Positions 37,549 to 47,300 of a stretch of 64,000 nt of DNA are shown piece after piece; the stretch's first letter is position 1; the number at the start of each line of letters is the position of its first letter. Below the pieces are notes generated by a model that worked only from the letters and a program-made list of their open reading frames with translations, did no database searches and had not been told where the DNA came from. A program made the translations under genes and the position numbers. Origin of the DNA: Butyrivibrio sp. (GTDB taxonomy: Bacteria > Bacillota > Clostridia > Lachnospirales > Lachnospiraceae); assembly GCA_015056575.1 (NCBI GenBank), contig SVGA01000010.1, positions 56,123 to 120,122 on the forward strand. Reading direction: 5' to 3'.

Positions 37549-39493
37549 CGTAGAATAGTTCCTCTCTTTCGATAATCAGACGCTCTATAAAGCCAAAGGG
37601 TGATACCACTTCATCACCGGTATAATTGAGCGGAATATTATACTCTTTGTTGTGCTCGAAGGTGTAGAGCTTGTTGTCCTTGGGACTTACATCAATATCA
37701 ACCAGATATTCGTTGCCAATGTTTCTGGTAAAGCTTACAGGTATGAAGAATGCCTTGGACCATTTCTCGATCTTCTCAAACATGGCATCGATCTCGGTCA
37801 GATGTGTCTGCAGAAGGTCATACTCAGTCTCAAGCCTGAACTTCTTGTGCTTGAGGATCTCCAAAAAGCTTCTTCCTCTGGAAAAAGATACTATGTTGCT
37901 GACAAACTTTGAGTAGAACTTCATGTCCTGAGACAATACCGCAAGGTTGTCCTCCATGGCATCGTTATAATCTTCCATTTTTTCCAGGAGTTTATTCTTC
38001 TGGGCATTCAATACGATAAGTTCTGCTATTCCGAGAACAGCTATTCCAAATATCAATGCAAGGAGCATTGCTCCAATATGTCTGGTATCTGCATTCTCCG
38101 GTATAAGGAATACCGGGAGCACGGAAAGTATCACCACTATCACCACACCGATAAATACTTCCCAGGCAATGGGTCTTGGAATCCTTCCGGCTATATATTC
38201 CTTAACAGATTCTGCTAAAGAGCTTATTCTCTCGCCACTTACATTTCTTGTATCAGATATTGTGTTCTGAGTTTTTAATATCTCGTCAAAGGTATTGGAT
38301 AGCTCCGCCTCCATGTCAATCTTTTCATACTTGTCCATGGGGGTGACGTCTTCCTCATTGACTACGCTCAGCTGCCTCATTCTATTGGCACTCTCATCCA
38401 AAACCCTGTCCTGTTTTCTGAAGATGGATTCCAGGGTATCCTCAGCTATGTCCTTGAGGCCGTCCCACTTCTTCATCTCATTGCTTGTACTTCTGGGACA
38501 GAGATGGAAAAGATTTGTGTCAACGCTTACAGATGCATCACGGGGAATAGTAACCTCGGCAGTAACTTTAGCTGAGTAATTGGGCTTGGGATGCTTTTCT
38601 CCCATTCTCAGTTCCACGTCATGGCGCATCTCCTCTTCCACGTAGTTCCTGCAGCCTATCAGCTCATCCATCTTCTTCTGGAAGTTCTCATTAAGAGCTT
38701 CCATGTTGAACTCAATCCTGGCGGAATAGAGCCTGTAAGCCTGGAAGGTACTGGGATCAATGGAATCCGATGCCATCAGCATTACGCAGTTCCAGAAATT
38801 AAACAGATCCGCTTCCTTGCGGTTTCTTCCCTCTTTGATGTATTCGTATTTGACGAATCTGCAATTACTGGAATACCTGTTTCGTCTTCCAAATTCGGAA
38901 CCGTCTTCCTCGGACTTGAACTGCCAGGAGTACTCTGTGCTCTTTCGCTCACTCTTTTTCCTGACATGGGTAAAGGTCATCAGGATGATATCAGTAGGCT
39001 TATGACCGTCATACTCATACTTCCTGAGTAGTTCTTCATATACCCTCTTCTCTTCCTTGTCCACAGCCTCAGGAGTATATACCCTCTTGGGCGCCTTGTT
39101 CTTCTCCTGCTTGATCTCTTCCTTGAAATGGAGCTCCGGCGCAGGTACTTCCCCCAGCATATGGGTTAGTCGAACAATGGGGATATCACTCTCTTTGATC
39201 TTCTGATTTCTTCCCAGCCTGTTCTCCTTAAAGTCATAGGGGTTGCCGGGAACGGTCTTGTGGATCTGCATATCATGCTCGTCCAATTCAACCATTCTGA
39301 CAATGATGGCCCGCCATTCCTTTTTGTCCAGAACAAGCTCATTAAGGCCGGGCAGGGCGGTGTCAATGGTCCTTCCTGACTCCACCCACCTGCAGCAGCC
39401 TATCTTGTCCTTGCTGAAAAGATCAAGGAAAATAGGATAAAATTCCCGGAATAACTGTATTGTTTTTTGATTTTGTATCAAAACTGAATACAT
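37529..39493 (-). CDS. Two-helix membrane protein of the type VII-like cluster
   Basis: The 654-residue protein has a soluble N-terminal part (residues 1-435), two close membrane helices (about 445-465, WEVFIGVVIVVILSVLPVFL, and 475-497, AMLLALIFGIAVLGIAELIVL) and a C-terminal coiled-coil and beta part (500-654). Residues 370-430 are also coiled-coil like. No known family recognised. Topologically it could tie the soluble ATPase or the tubulin-like protein to the membrane. It lies between the tubulin-like gene (18 bp) and the DA1-like gene (overlap), which argues for a shared complex. Confidence 0.7.
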   Translation of the reverse strand: MYSVLIQNQKTIQLFREFYPIFLDLFSKDKIGCCRWVESGRTIDTALPGLNELVLDKKEWRAIIVRMVELDEHDMQIHKTVPGNPYDFKENRLGRNQKIKESDIPIVRLTHMLGEVPAPELHFKEEIKQEKNKAPKRVYTPEAVDKEEKRVYEELLRKYEYDGHKPTDIILMTFTHVRKKSERKSTEYSWQFKSEEDGSEFGRRNRYSSNCRFVKYEYIKEGRNRKEADLFNFWNCVMLMASDSIDPSTFQAYRLYSARIEFNMEALNENFQKKMDELIGCRNYVEEEMRHDVELRMGEKHPKPNYSAKVTAEVTIPRDASVSVDTNLFHLCPRSTSNEMKKWDGLKDIAEDTLESIFRKQDRVLDESANRMRQLSVVNEEDVTPMDKYEKIDMEAELSNTFDEILKTQNTISDTRNVSGERISSLAESVKEYIAGRIPRPIAWEVFIGVVIVVILSVLPVFLIPENADTRHIGAMLLALIFGIAVLGIAELIVLNAQKNKLLEKMEDYNDAMEDNLAVLSQDMKFYSKFVSNIVSFSRGRSFLEILKHKKFRLETEYDLLQTHLTEIDAMFEKIEKWSKAFFIPVSFTRNIGNEYLVDIDVSPKDNKLYTFEHNKEYNIPLNYTGDEVVSPFGFIERLIIEREELFYDAGRDD

Positions 39494-39511
39494 ATTCTAT
39501 GCCCTATGTCT

Positions 39512-42500
39512 TTATACCGTCTTACTTTTTGCAAGTTCCTCGCCTCTTGCCTTAATCTCTTTTGCCTCATCGTTAAGACCCATCTCCTTGAGAGATGATG
39601 CAAGCATCTCGCAAACCCTTGCAAAGAGGTAATCGTGATACATGTTTCTCTCGCTGGTGTTCATGAGCTTTAAGTTCTCAACAAGCCTGTTGAAGTGCTC
39701 AACGAACAGTGTTCCAACGTTATCTGTGTAATCATTCTCTGAACTGAATCTCTTCATGACTTTCTTGGACTCTTCTATAGCCACTGTGAGGAGTCTAAGG
39801 CCATCCCTCTCGTTGTAGGACTCAGAGGTTGTTGACTGCTTGAGAAGGAACGGAAGCTCAAATATACTTCTTACTACAGTGCTGTTCTCATCGTTGACTC
39901 TGCTGACAATGAAATGGTTCATGTAGTCAACCAGCTCGTTGTCAAAAGCAGTCTTGCCTGCCTCTACCTCTTTTTCAGCAATCTCATCCCTGGAATCAAG
40001 GATTGCACTTACAAACTCAGGATAAATAGAGATTGCGTCCATTACCTCGTAGAGCTGATCGCAAGGTGTTCCGTTGGATACGGTAAGTGTCATATCATCA
40101 TCGTCATCCACAAGCTTCTCGATCATCTTGTAGGCCTTCTGGTTCGGACCAAAATCATAGAGATCGATCTTATGAGCCACAAATGCCCAGAAGAATGCTG
40201 CGCTGATGTCATCCAGCTGTCTTTCCTGATTACCCTCATCAAGGTCGGGCATCATGGTGATGTTGTGCCACCATCTGTCGATGTGAGGTGTGATGACCTT
40301 GCTCTTTGAAGGAACGGGATGAACCTTGCTTACAAGCTCGTAGTAAGCCTTGAAGTACTCTCCGCCGCTTCTCTCGTGAGTCTGGCTTGACATAGGAGGA
40401 GCAAACTTGCTAAGGTCATTGGCCCTTAAGCCGTAGAATGACTTGTAGAACAGAATCATGTTCTTAGGGATATCCGCATCGGGCTCACCACCAAAGTCAA
40501 GAAGCTGTGAACTAATGAGCTGTGCTCTTGGTGAATCATCCCAAGGGCTGAGCTTGTCGTTGAATGCGCAGGAGTTAATGGGATCCTTCTCCTCGCCGAT
40601 AGGCTTCTCTATGAAGGGAGCTGCCAGTGTCTTGGCCGATGAGATAACCTTCTTTATGTACTGCTCAACCTTTGCGGTATCAACAATGTTCTCTTCATAC
40701 TCAAGCTCTTTTTCTATAGCTGTGATGATGTCCACATCGATGTCTGTGCCATAGGTCTCCATAAGCTTGCGCTCGAAGTAATTGATGATATCCTTGTCAA
40801 AGATCGCGCTGAAATAATCCTCTGTATCAGACTTAACAGAAAGCATTGAGTAATTTCTTACCCTTGTATAAATCGCCTCTGCCAGGTCGTTGTCTATCTC
40901 AATGGTTCCGCCGGAATAAGGCATCTTCTTGGCCATTGCCTGGAGGCATTCCTTGGATGCGCATACGTATCTTGCGGCTGTTCCCTTGAGGTGCATGTAC
41001 TTATTCTCGATCTGACGTGCTTCTTTGGTCATGCCATCGATCTTGCTGTCAAAGGACTTGAAGAAGCTTGCAAAAGACTCACTAAGGCCCCTTACGTAGT
41101 TGAGACCCTCCTCAAGAACTGCCAGATAAACGGCGTCAACGCGGTAGCTGTCGATCTTGCCCATGTAATCGTTGAAGGCTGTAATGAGATCTTCCTGGTC
41201 GGCACTGAACCTTCTTCTGATCTTATCCATGAGAGTCACTTTCATGTTAATGGTGTCGATGGTCTCCATCTCAGGTGTGGACTCATCATCAATGTAAGTG
41301 GTCTCAAATGTATCAAAGAATTTCTCTTCGCTCTTAACCTTGTTCTGGAAAGCAGTCAGCTGAGCGGTCATGTTCTCCTCAACCTTGTAAAGGAAGTAAC
41401 GAACGGCGCAAGGGTGAATGAATTCGCCGGTCTGGCTTCTCATATGAGTCTCGAGCTGATATTTCTCTTTTCTTCCGAGAATGTTATCTGAATCCGCTCT
41501 GAAAATTGAATAAGCGATGGTTCTTGCAGTCTCGCTGCATCTCTTAAGGGCTTTGTTCTTGTAACCTACAATTGCCCAATAAGCCTCTCCATAAAGGGAC
41601 ATAGCCTCATCACTGCTGCCGGGCTGAATGTTCGCAATGGAATCTCTTGCCTGCTGGCCCTGGGCATCAAGATCGCCCACCAGAGATCTGTTGTCGTTCT
41701 TGATCTTGGTCTCAAGGGCGTTCATGTATTCATCCCACTTGTAGCCGGTAATGGCAGCGCCGTTGTCATCATAGATAGAGCATGAGTCCCTGATAGCCAT
41801 GGCAAAGGCATCCTTATTGGCCGCACTGGCTTCAACGGAAGCTATATAGTTTCTGGACTCCTTGATATCTGCTGCATGGATACCCTTCTTGCGCATCTCT
41901 GCATTCTGACGAAGGAGATCCTTGAAGGTTCTGTCAAACATGAGCCATATGTCGGAAACGCACTCTTTTGCCCAGTTGATGGCCATGTATCTCTTTACAT
42001 CAGCCATGGGATAAATGAGCATCGATGTACCTGCGCCGGCATATCTGTTTCTTCCCCTCTCGGAAACCAGCTTTCTGATGGTGTTATCCTCGGAAGAATT
42101 GCTCCTCTTGTTCATGGGGCCGATGGACTGAGCATAGATACAGTTTGCGGCGTGATCAAGGTACTGGTTGAAGCTGTTGAGCTTCTTGCCGTCTGCGTTC
42201 TGTGCGTCAAAGAGGAAGCAGAAATCGTAAGGTCTTACGTTGTACTCCTCGAACTCACCTGAACTTACCGAAGGGAACTCGATTCTTACGGTATCCTTGT
42301 ATCTGTCGGGAAGGGTAGAATCTCCCTTCATCATGAAGGCATCGATTTCTCTTAAGGTTGCATAGGCATTACTCTTAAGGTTGTTTCTCTCAGCCTGTCC
42401 GGGAATTACGCTGTAGAAAACTTCGGGAAGCAGGAAGAAACCTCTGGTAATGTTGGCGCTCTGTCTGAATCTTGTAGCCAGATAATTCTTGATATAAAGA

Positions 42501-42976
42501 GCTACAGGAAGGATAAGGCCTGAACCGGTACCACCTGCCAGTGAGCTTACGATGATAACACGAAGAGCCTGCTGATACTCCTCACCTTCAAGCTTGTAAA
42601 GATCCTCGATAGCCTTGTGGAGCTCTTCCATCTTGCCTGCACGTACTGCAGTCTCAAAGGCCATTCTTGATACGGCACGAACCTGTCCTGCGCCCTCTGT
42701 AAGAGTCTTGCTGTTAAGGATTGCATTAACAGGGAACCATGTATCTCTTGCGTGAGTGTCAATGTCAAGATACTCACCTACCGAAAGCTTTGTAGATGTC
42801 TGAATGGTGTGAACAAAAGGGTTCTTCCTCTTGATCTCACGAAGCTCGTTAACATCAGTATCAAATACAGCAAAACCAATCTGCTGCCTTTGCTCTTCCG
42901 TAACCATTCTGGAAACACGCAGTGCTACATCAGATCCTTTTCCGCCAAGTCCAACAATTAGTGTAGGTGCATTCAT
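39512..42976 (-). CDS. Tubulin-like GTPase-domain protein
   Basis: The 1154-residue protein opens with a tubulin/FtsZ-type nucleotide fold: MNAPTLIVGLGGKGSDVALR, FAVFDTDVNEL, and the tubulin signature SSLAGGTGSG (GGTGSG at residues 148-153), which binds GTP phosphates. This matches the Tubulin_2 family found beside vWA and FtsK-like genes. After the first 350 residues comes a long helical extension (about 350-1154) with coiled-coil stretches and no membrane helix. Canonical type VII systems have no tubulin homologue. Polymerisation, membrane clustering of the exporter, or nucleotide-dependent gating are possible roles; none is shown. GGAGG precedes the ATG at 42976. Confidence 0.85.
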   Translation of the reverse strand: MNAPTLIVGLGGKGSDVALRVSRMVTEEQRQQIGFAVFDTDVNELREIKRKNPFVHTIQTSTKLSVGEYLDIDTHARDTWFPVNAILNSKTLTEGAGQVRAVSRMAFETAVRAGKMEELHKAIEDLYKLEGEEYQQALRVIIVSSLAGGTGSGLILPVALYIKNYLATRFRQSANITRGFFLLPEVFYSVIPGQAERNNLKSNAYATLREIDAFMMKGDSTLPDRYKDTVRIEFPSVSSGEFEEYNVRPYDFCFLFDAQNADGKKLNSFNQYLDHAANCIYAQSIGPMNKRSNSSEDNTIRKLVSERGRNRYAGAGTSMLIYPMADVKRYMAINWAKECVSDIWLMFDRTFKDLLRQNAEMRKKGIHAADIKESRNYIASVEASAANKDAFAMAIRDSCSIYDDNGAAITGYKWDEYMNALETKIKNDNRSLVGDLDAQGQQARDSIANIQPGSSDEAMSLYGEAYWAIVGYKNKALKRCSETARTIAYSIFRADSDNILGRKEKYQLETHMRSQTGEFIHPCAVRYFLYKVEENMTAQLTAFQNKVKSEEKFFDTFETTYIDDESTPEMETIDTINMKVTLMDKIRRRFSADQEDLITAFNDYMGKIDSYRVDAVYLAVLEEGLNYVRGLSESFASFFKSFDSKIDGMTKEARQIENKYMHLKGTAARYVCASKECLQAMAKKMPYSGGTIEIDNDLAEAIYTRVRNYSMLSVKSDTEDYFSAIFDKDIINYFERKLMETYGTDIDVDIITAIEKELEYEENIVDTAKVEQYIKKVISSAKTLAAPFIEKPIGEEKDPINSCAFNDKLSPWDDSPRAQLISSQLLDFGGEPDADIPKNMILFYKSFYGLRANDLSKFAPPMSSQTHERSGGEYFKAYYELVSKVHPVPSKSKVITPHIDRWWHNITMMPDLDEGNQERQLDDISAAFFWAFVAHKIDLYDFGPNQKAYKMIEKLVDDDDDMTLTVSNGTPCDQLYEVMDAISIYPEFVSAILDSRDEIAEKEVEAGKTAFDNELVDYMNHFIVSRVNDENSTVVRSIFELPFLLKQSTTSESYNERDGLRLLTVAIEESKKVMKRFSSENDYTDNVGTLFVEHFNRLVENLKLMNTSERNMYHDYLFARVCEMLASSLKEMGLNDEAKEIKARGEELAKSKTV

Positions 42977-42992
42977 TACTATTCCCTCCGTC

Positions 42993-45122
42993 TTATCTGT
43001 TTAAAGAACAATTGTAAATCGCGTCTCTGGTTTCAAATCCTACTCTAAGGCCTGCCGTTACTACCATCTTTCTTCTGCTTTCTTTCTCAATGGGCTGACC
43101 GTTGAAGGTAATGTTCGTCTTTCCGACATATGATTTGGTATTGGTGATCTCCATCTTGTTGCTGCCGGTAGCCTTAACCGAAAGACTTGCCGCCCCGGAG
43201 ACACCTCTTGGTGTGAACTTTATTGTCCCTCGCTCTGCCACGTATGGCACCATGGTTGATAACCTGTTCTTGGTGAACCTTCCGTTTGCCTTCCACTGTT
43301 TATGAGCTCCTGTCTTGGACTCGCACTCGATGGAAGGAAGCTTCTTGAGCTTCTTGGGAAGATACTTCTTGAACCCGGGAACATAACCAAGGATTATCAA
43401 AGCCAGAACTCCAAGGCATATGAGCCTTATAAATGTTCCGAAATGCTGTTCCCACCAGGGTCTTGTATCATTCAGTACAAAGGTTGCTCCGCTTTCTCCA
43501 TACCAGGTACTCTTATCAACAGAATGGGTCTCGGTAAGCAGGTAGTCAATATTTCTGTACAGATCTTTTACCGGCTTCTCACCCTTGAGCCTTGGATAAA
43601 CATTGAAGGTTCCGGGATCAGCTCCCTTCTCTGCCACGAACTGAACTCTGTCATCCCCAAAGAAGTTATCCGGAAGAGTGATGACGGGATCCGGGAAGTC
43701 CGTCCATATTGATGCAGGTATCGGCTGTCCCTCCAGGGTTGCCTTGAATACCATGGGTTTATCCGCATCTGCGAATCCGTCGCTTGTAAGTGTATATTCA
43801 GGGATGTCCACAGCTTCTATCTGCAGTTCTTTATCCCGGAAAACATCGAAGTCTATATGGGTCGCCACCGAATTATATTTCAGATATGACGCCGCTGCAT
43901 CTATGTGGTACTTGCCCTCCTGGATAGTGACCTTGCTTCCGTTGCTGCATTCCTGGGTCTGCTGCCCATTGTTAAAGTCCAGGCTGGCTGCATATTGTAC
44001 GTTTCCAAGAAGACTTGACTCCGCCACCGGCTCACTGGTTCCGGCCTTTACAAATCCGAACTTGACGGTATAATCACCTGCTCTTACCCCATCCGTGTAG
44101 GGAACCTCCTGGCCTTCCTGTCCCACCAGGTACATCATGATCTCCACGTTGGGCTTATAGTAGACCTCTACGGTTTTGGCGTTTCCTGCGTCCACCTTGT
44201 ACACTCCCGGGGAGAAATCCCCGCTGAAGGTGGCCAGGCTTCCGTTGAGCTTATCGTCCACAATGAAATCTGCATATCCTCTTGAAGAGGGCTTATCGCT
44301 GTACTTAACCTTTACCGGAGCTTTGTCATAACTTATCTTGTTGCCGCCGCTGTCTGTGATGCCGCTTATATTGACACTTTCGCCCTGGGCAAACACCACG
44401 AATTCAGACATGGGTATGTCAAAAGAGAATTCTCCGCTATTGACATCTACTTCAAGCTTATTGGAATTGAATATCCTTGTGCAGATCTGAGTTATCTTGT
44501 TAAGGATCTGATCGTTACTCTGGGCTTTTTCAAAGAAAATATTCTTAGCATCATCGGATTTTATGACCGCTCCGTCTGCGCCCATACTCAGGAACATGAC
44601 GTTTATGTCCTGAGCTTTCTGTCCAAGATATTCTTCAACCTGCTGATTGGTAAAGGCTCCGTCCTCAAAAGCTCCGTCTGTAAGGATTACCAGCCACTTC
44701 TCGTCGCCCTGCATCCTTGTGAGATCGTCGTAAGCTTTCCTCACGGCATTAAAGGGAGTGTTGCCTGCGGCGGTCAGCATGGAGTGAACCTGATTGACAT
44801 TGGTCTCAGCTCCCGAAGAGCCCTTTAATGTAAGTCTCGGCGGTGCTGACATTGCCCCACCGTCGTAATCACTCATGACATATACATTCATGGTGTCATT
44901 ATTGCCGAGCATGGCAGCAAAAACTTCCATGGAGTACTTGGCCTGACACCAGGTATCCACTAGTTTGCCGTTGTTGATCATACTTCCAGAATCATCGTAA
45001 ACAACGTTGATAATCCTTGAAGGCAGATTTTCAGTTGCATGGGAAATAACAGGATCTGATAGAGTAAAAGAACATAACAAAAAAAGAATAGAAAGTACCA
45101 ACGCAAAAAGCTTTTTTCTCAC
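42993..45122 (-). CDS. Secreted/membrane vWA domain protein
   Basis: About 709 residues from the GTG at 45122, which follows GAGG by eight bases; a GTG at 45131 overlaps that site. It has a signal peptide (KKLFALVLSILFLLCSFTLS), an extracellular von Willebrand A domain with the metal-binding DDSGS (about residues 43-47) and LTDGAFEDG, beta-rich domains (about 215-560), one membrane helix near residue 580 (FIRLICLGVLALIILGYV) and a cytoplasmic beta domain of about 110 residues whose last part (ITFNGQPIEKESRRKMVV) resembles an FHA-like fold without the usual phosphopeptide residues. First gene of the cluster; it could sense or build a surface structure. Confidence 0.85.
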   Translation of the reverse strand: MRKKLFALVLSILFLLCSFTLSDPVISHATENLPSRIINVVYDDSGSMINNGKLVDTWCQAKYSMEVFAAMLGNNDTMNVYVMSDYDGGAMSAPPRLTLKGSSGAETNVNQVHSMLTAAGNTPFNAVRKAYDDLTRMQGDEKWLVILTDGAFEDGAFTNQQVEEYLGQKAQDINVMFLSMGADGAVIKSDDAKNIFFEKAQSNDQILNKITQICTRIFNSNKLEVDVNSGEFSFDIPMSEFVVFAQGESVNISGITDSGGNKISYDKAPVKVKYSDKPSSRGYADFIVDDKLNGSLATFSGDFSPGVYKVDAGNAKTVEVYYKPNVEIMMYLVGQEGQEVPYTDGVRAGDYTVKFGFVKAGTSEPVAESSLLGNVQYAASLDFNNGQQTQECSNGSKVTIQEGKYHIDAAASYLKYNSVATHIDFDVFRDKELQIEAVDIPEYTLTSDGFADADKPMVFKATLEGQPIPASIWTDFPDPVITLPDNFFGDDRVQFVAEKGADPGTFNVYPRLKGEKPVKDLYRNIDYLLTETHSVDKSTWYGESGATFVLNDTRPWWEQHFGTFIRLICLGVLALIILGYVPGFKKYLPKKLKKLPSIECESKTGAHKQWKANGRFTKNRLSTMVPYVAERGTIKFTPRGVSGAASLSVKATGSNKMEITNTKSYVGKTNITFNGQPIEKESRRKMVVTAGLRVGFETRDAIYNCSLNR

Positions 45123-45193
45123 GGCCCCCACCTCATAAAAACTTATTGTCTGTCTATTTGGATATTCCGATTAAATTCACTCTATATTATTAA

Positions 45194-45221
45194 TGGCGAG
45201 CCCAAAAGTTCAGGCTCGCCA
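45194..45221 (-). terminator. Hairpin between the EAL gene and the type VII-like operon
   Basis: Perfect arms TGGCGAGCC and GGCTCGCCA with a 10-base loop. It lies 120 bp after the EAL gene stop. The following minus-strand bases (TTAATAATATAG) are AT-rich but not a T run, so termination may be weak. The operon promoter should lie between here and 45122. Confidence 0.55.
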
Positions 45222-45340
45222 GATAATTATATCACAATCATGGGATGTTTATTCACTATTTATAAAAAATCTTAAGAAAATATAAACTTTTTTCAGCAGG
45301 TTTCTACGCGTAAATTTCTCAGGTGTCTACGTAAATTTCA

Positions 45341-47128
45341 CTATTTCCACTTCTTTTCCCGCTCTGTTCTCTCTTCTCTCCCCTCCCACTTCGGAATTGG
45401 AATGTTCTTGTGGAGTCTGTCCAATATGGTGTCCAGGCTCTCTGGAATATGGTAAAAGAAGCCCTGCCCCAACTCGCAGCCTGCATCCAGAAGGAACTGC
45501 CTCTGCTCTTCCGTTTCCATGCCTTCACAGAGGGTATGGATACCGAGCTTGTGGGCAATATCGATCATACCTTTGATAATGGTCCTGTTTGCCCCGTTGT
45601 GGTTATCAAGATTAATCAAAAGAGCCATGTCAAATTTGATGAGGTCTATATCAAAATTGCTGAAGACGTTGAGTGATGAATATCCGCTGCCGAAATCGTC
45701 AACCCATAGCTTATAGCCGCTTTCACGGATCTTTGCCAGCTGCTCATAGAATTGATCCGTTGCCTCTGCCAGCCCCTGCTCAGTGATCTCAATGATAAAG
45801 TAACTCTTATCTATGCCATACTGATCGATGTTGTACTTATCGTAAATCCTGTTGATCTCGCCGATGACATCTATATAGTCGAAGTCCTGCCTGGAAAAAT
45901 TGATGGAAACCGGCAAAAGAGGCAGTCCCTCATCGTAACGAAGCTTTACTTCTTTGCACACCGTTTCAAACATGTATAGATCCATCTCATGGGTAAGATG
46001 GTATTTATCCAGTGCAGGTATGAAATCAGCGGGACTGATCATCCCATACTCAGGATCCATCCACCTGGCCAGAGCTTCAAATCCCATTCCGTTTCCTGTC
46101 TCAATGCGCATGAAGCACTGGTAAAAGACCTTGATCCAGCCGTTTTCCTTGGCCCTATCAAAATTCTCAACTATATATCTCTGATGGTTGTATAAAGTAT
46201 CATCTTCTGCAGTATAGAATCTGTAAAACTTGTTCAGATCCTCCCCTACCAGTTTATTGGCTCTGAGGGCGTGGTCTATAGATTCTGTAAGTGTCGCATC
46301 ATCCCTGCCAACATATATTCCGACGTTGAGACCGGTGGTTGTACCATAGGCTCTGAGCTTAATCTTTGAATTGATGCTCTCAATCTTTTTTACCAGTTCC
46401 TCTTCTCCGGGATATTCATCGATAACAGCAAAATGATCCGAGACAATACGGGCAACTATACCATGGGTAAACTCCGCCATAGTTACATTTGCCACAAGAA
46501 TCAGGAGGTCATCACCCCTTTTTGTTCCGTATCTTCTGTTATAGGACTGCATGGAATCTATATCCAGATAAAGGAGCATAGGAGTTCCGCCTCTGCGGAC
46601 AATCTCCTGTATCTTCACATCTCCATGTTTATTTATGAAATTTATGTTAGGGAGATTGGTCAATGAGTCAACATAGAACTCATCCTTTTGAAACAGTCTG
46701 TATTTATCCGATAGTTCCAGAAGAACATCCTCATGCTTCTGGACATCAGCATAGACTATAAATGCCAGATCCGTGCCATCCTCCATTTTCTGCCAATACC
46801 CGATGGAGTGAACAAGATGATAGCCATCATCCCGTCTGGCTTTGAAGGTGACGTCATACTCTGTCTTTTTATCAAGGAAATCCAGGCTGATGGCACGAAG
46901 TTTCGTCCTTTGATCAGGATGAACCCTCTCAAACAGTCCATCATTTAACCTGTCGGTGTAATATTCATAAAAATCTTCCCTGGTAACATTATAAAAATCC
47001 AAAAATCCAGCAGAAATAGCAAGCGGCTCATATTTTCCGATTGCTGAAGGTCCCATAATTATCATCGGAACTTTAAGGTTCTCATAGGATTTTTTTATCT
47101 CATCAGAGAGTTTATACAAAAAATTCAC
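45341..47128 (-). CDS. PAS-GGDEF-EAL protein, probable c-di-GMP phosphodiesterase
   Basis: The 595-residue cytoplasmic protein has an N-terminal PAS-like sensor (residues about 15-125), a GGDEF domain whose active loop reads RGDDL (about 205-209) and is probably inactive, and an EAL domain with GFEALARWMDP, INFSRQDFD and VDDFGSGYSSL, all the residues expected of an active c-di-GMP phosphodiesterase. It has no membrane segments. The start is uncertain: the GTG at 47128 overlaps AAGGGG, and the in-frame TTG at 47119 has better spacing. It is a stand-alone gene upstream of the export operon. Confidence 0.9.
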   Translation of the reverse strand: MNFLYKLSDEIKKSYENLKVPMIIMGPSAIGKYEPLAISAGFLDFYNVTREDFYEYYTDRLNDGLFERVHPDQRTKLRAISLDFLDKKTEYDVTFKARRDDGYHLVHSIGYWQKMEDGTDLAFIVYADVQKHEDVLLELSDKYRLFQKDEFYVDSLTNLPNINFINKHGDVKIQEIVRRGGTPMLLYLDIDSMQSYNRRYGTKRGDDLLILVANVTMAEFTHGIVARIVSDHFAVIDEYPGEEELVKKIESINSKIKLRAYGTTTGLNVGIYVGRDDATLTESIDHALRANKLVGEDLNKFYRFYTAEDDTLYNHQRYIVENFDRAKENGWIKVFYQCFMRIETGNGMGFEALARWMDPEYGMISPADFIPALDKYHLTHEMDLYMFETVCKEVKLRYDEGLPLLPVSINFSRQDFDYIDVIGEINRIYDKYNIDQYGIDKSYFIIEITEQGLAEATDQFYEQLAKIRESGYKLWVDDFGSGYSSLNVFSNFDIDLIKFDMALLINLDNHNGANRTIIKGMIDIAHKLGIHTLCEGMETEEQRQFLLDAGCELGQGFFYHIPESLDTILDRLHKNIPIPKWEGREERTEREKKWK

Positions 47129-47255
47129 CCCTTAATTTTATCTTCTAAACATAATCATACACAATTATATTATATTATACCGATAACAATATTCTAAAAT
47201 AAGGATAAACTTTGAGTAAATTTTGATCCCCTGACTCCGTCCCTTGATCTCATTA

Positions 47256-47286
47256 ATGGTCCCTGGGGACTTAAGTCAGGGGACCA
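47256..47286 (-). terminator. Possible terminator after the GH105-type gene
   Basis: The arms ATGGTCCCTG and CAGGGGACCAT pair with one bulge around GGGACTTAAGT. It lies 15 bp after the hydrolase stop codon. A T tract is lacking, so the call is tentative. Confidence 0.45.
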
Positions 47287-47300
47287 TTTTCCCATCAGGA

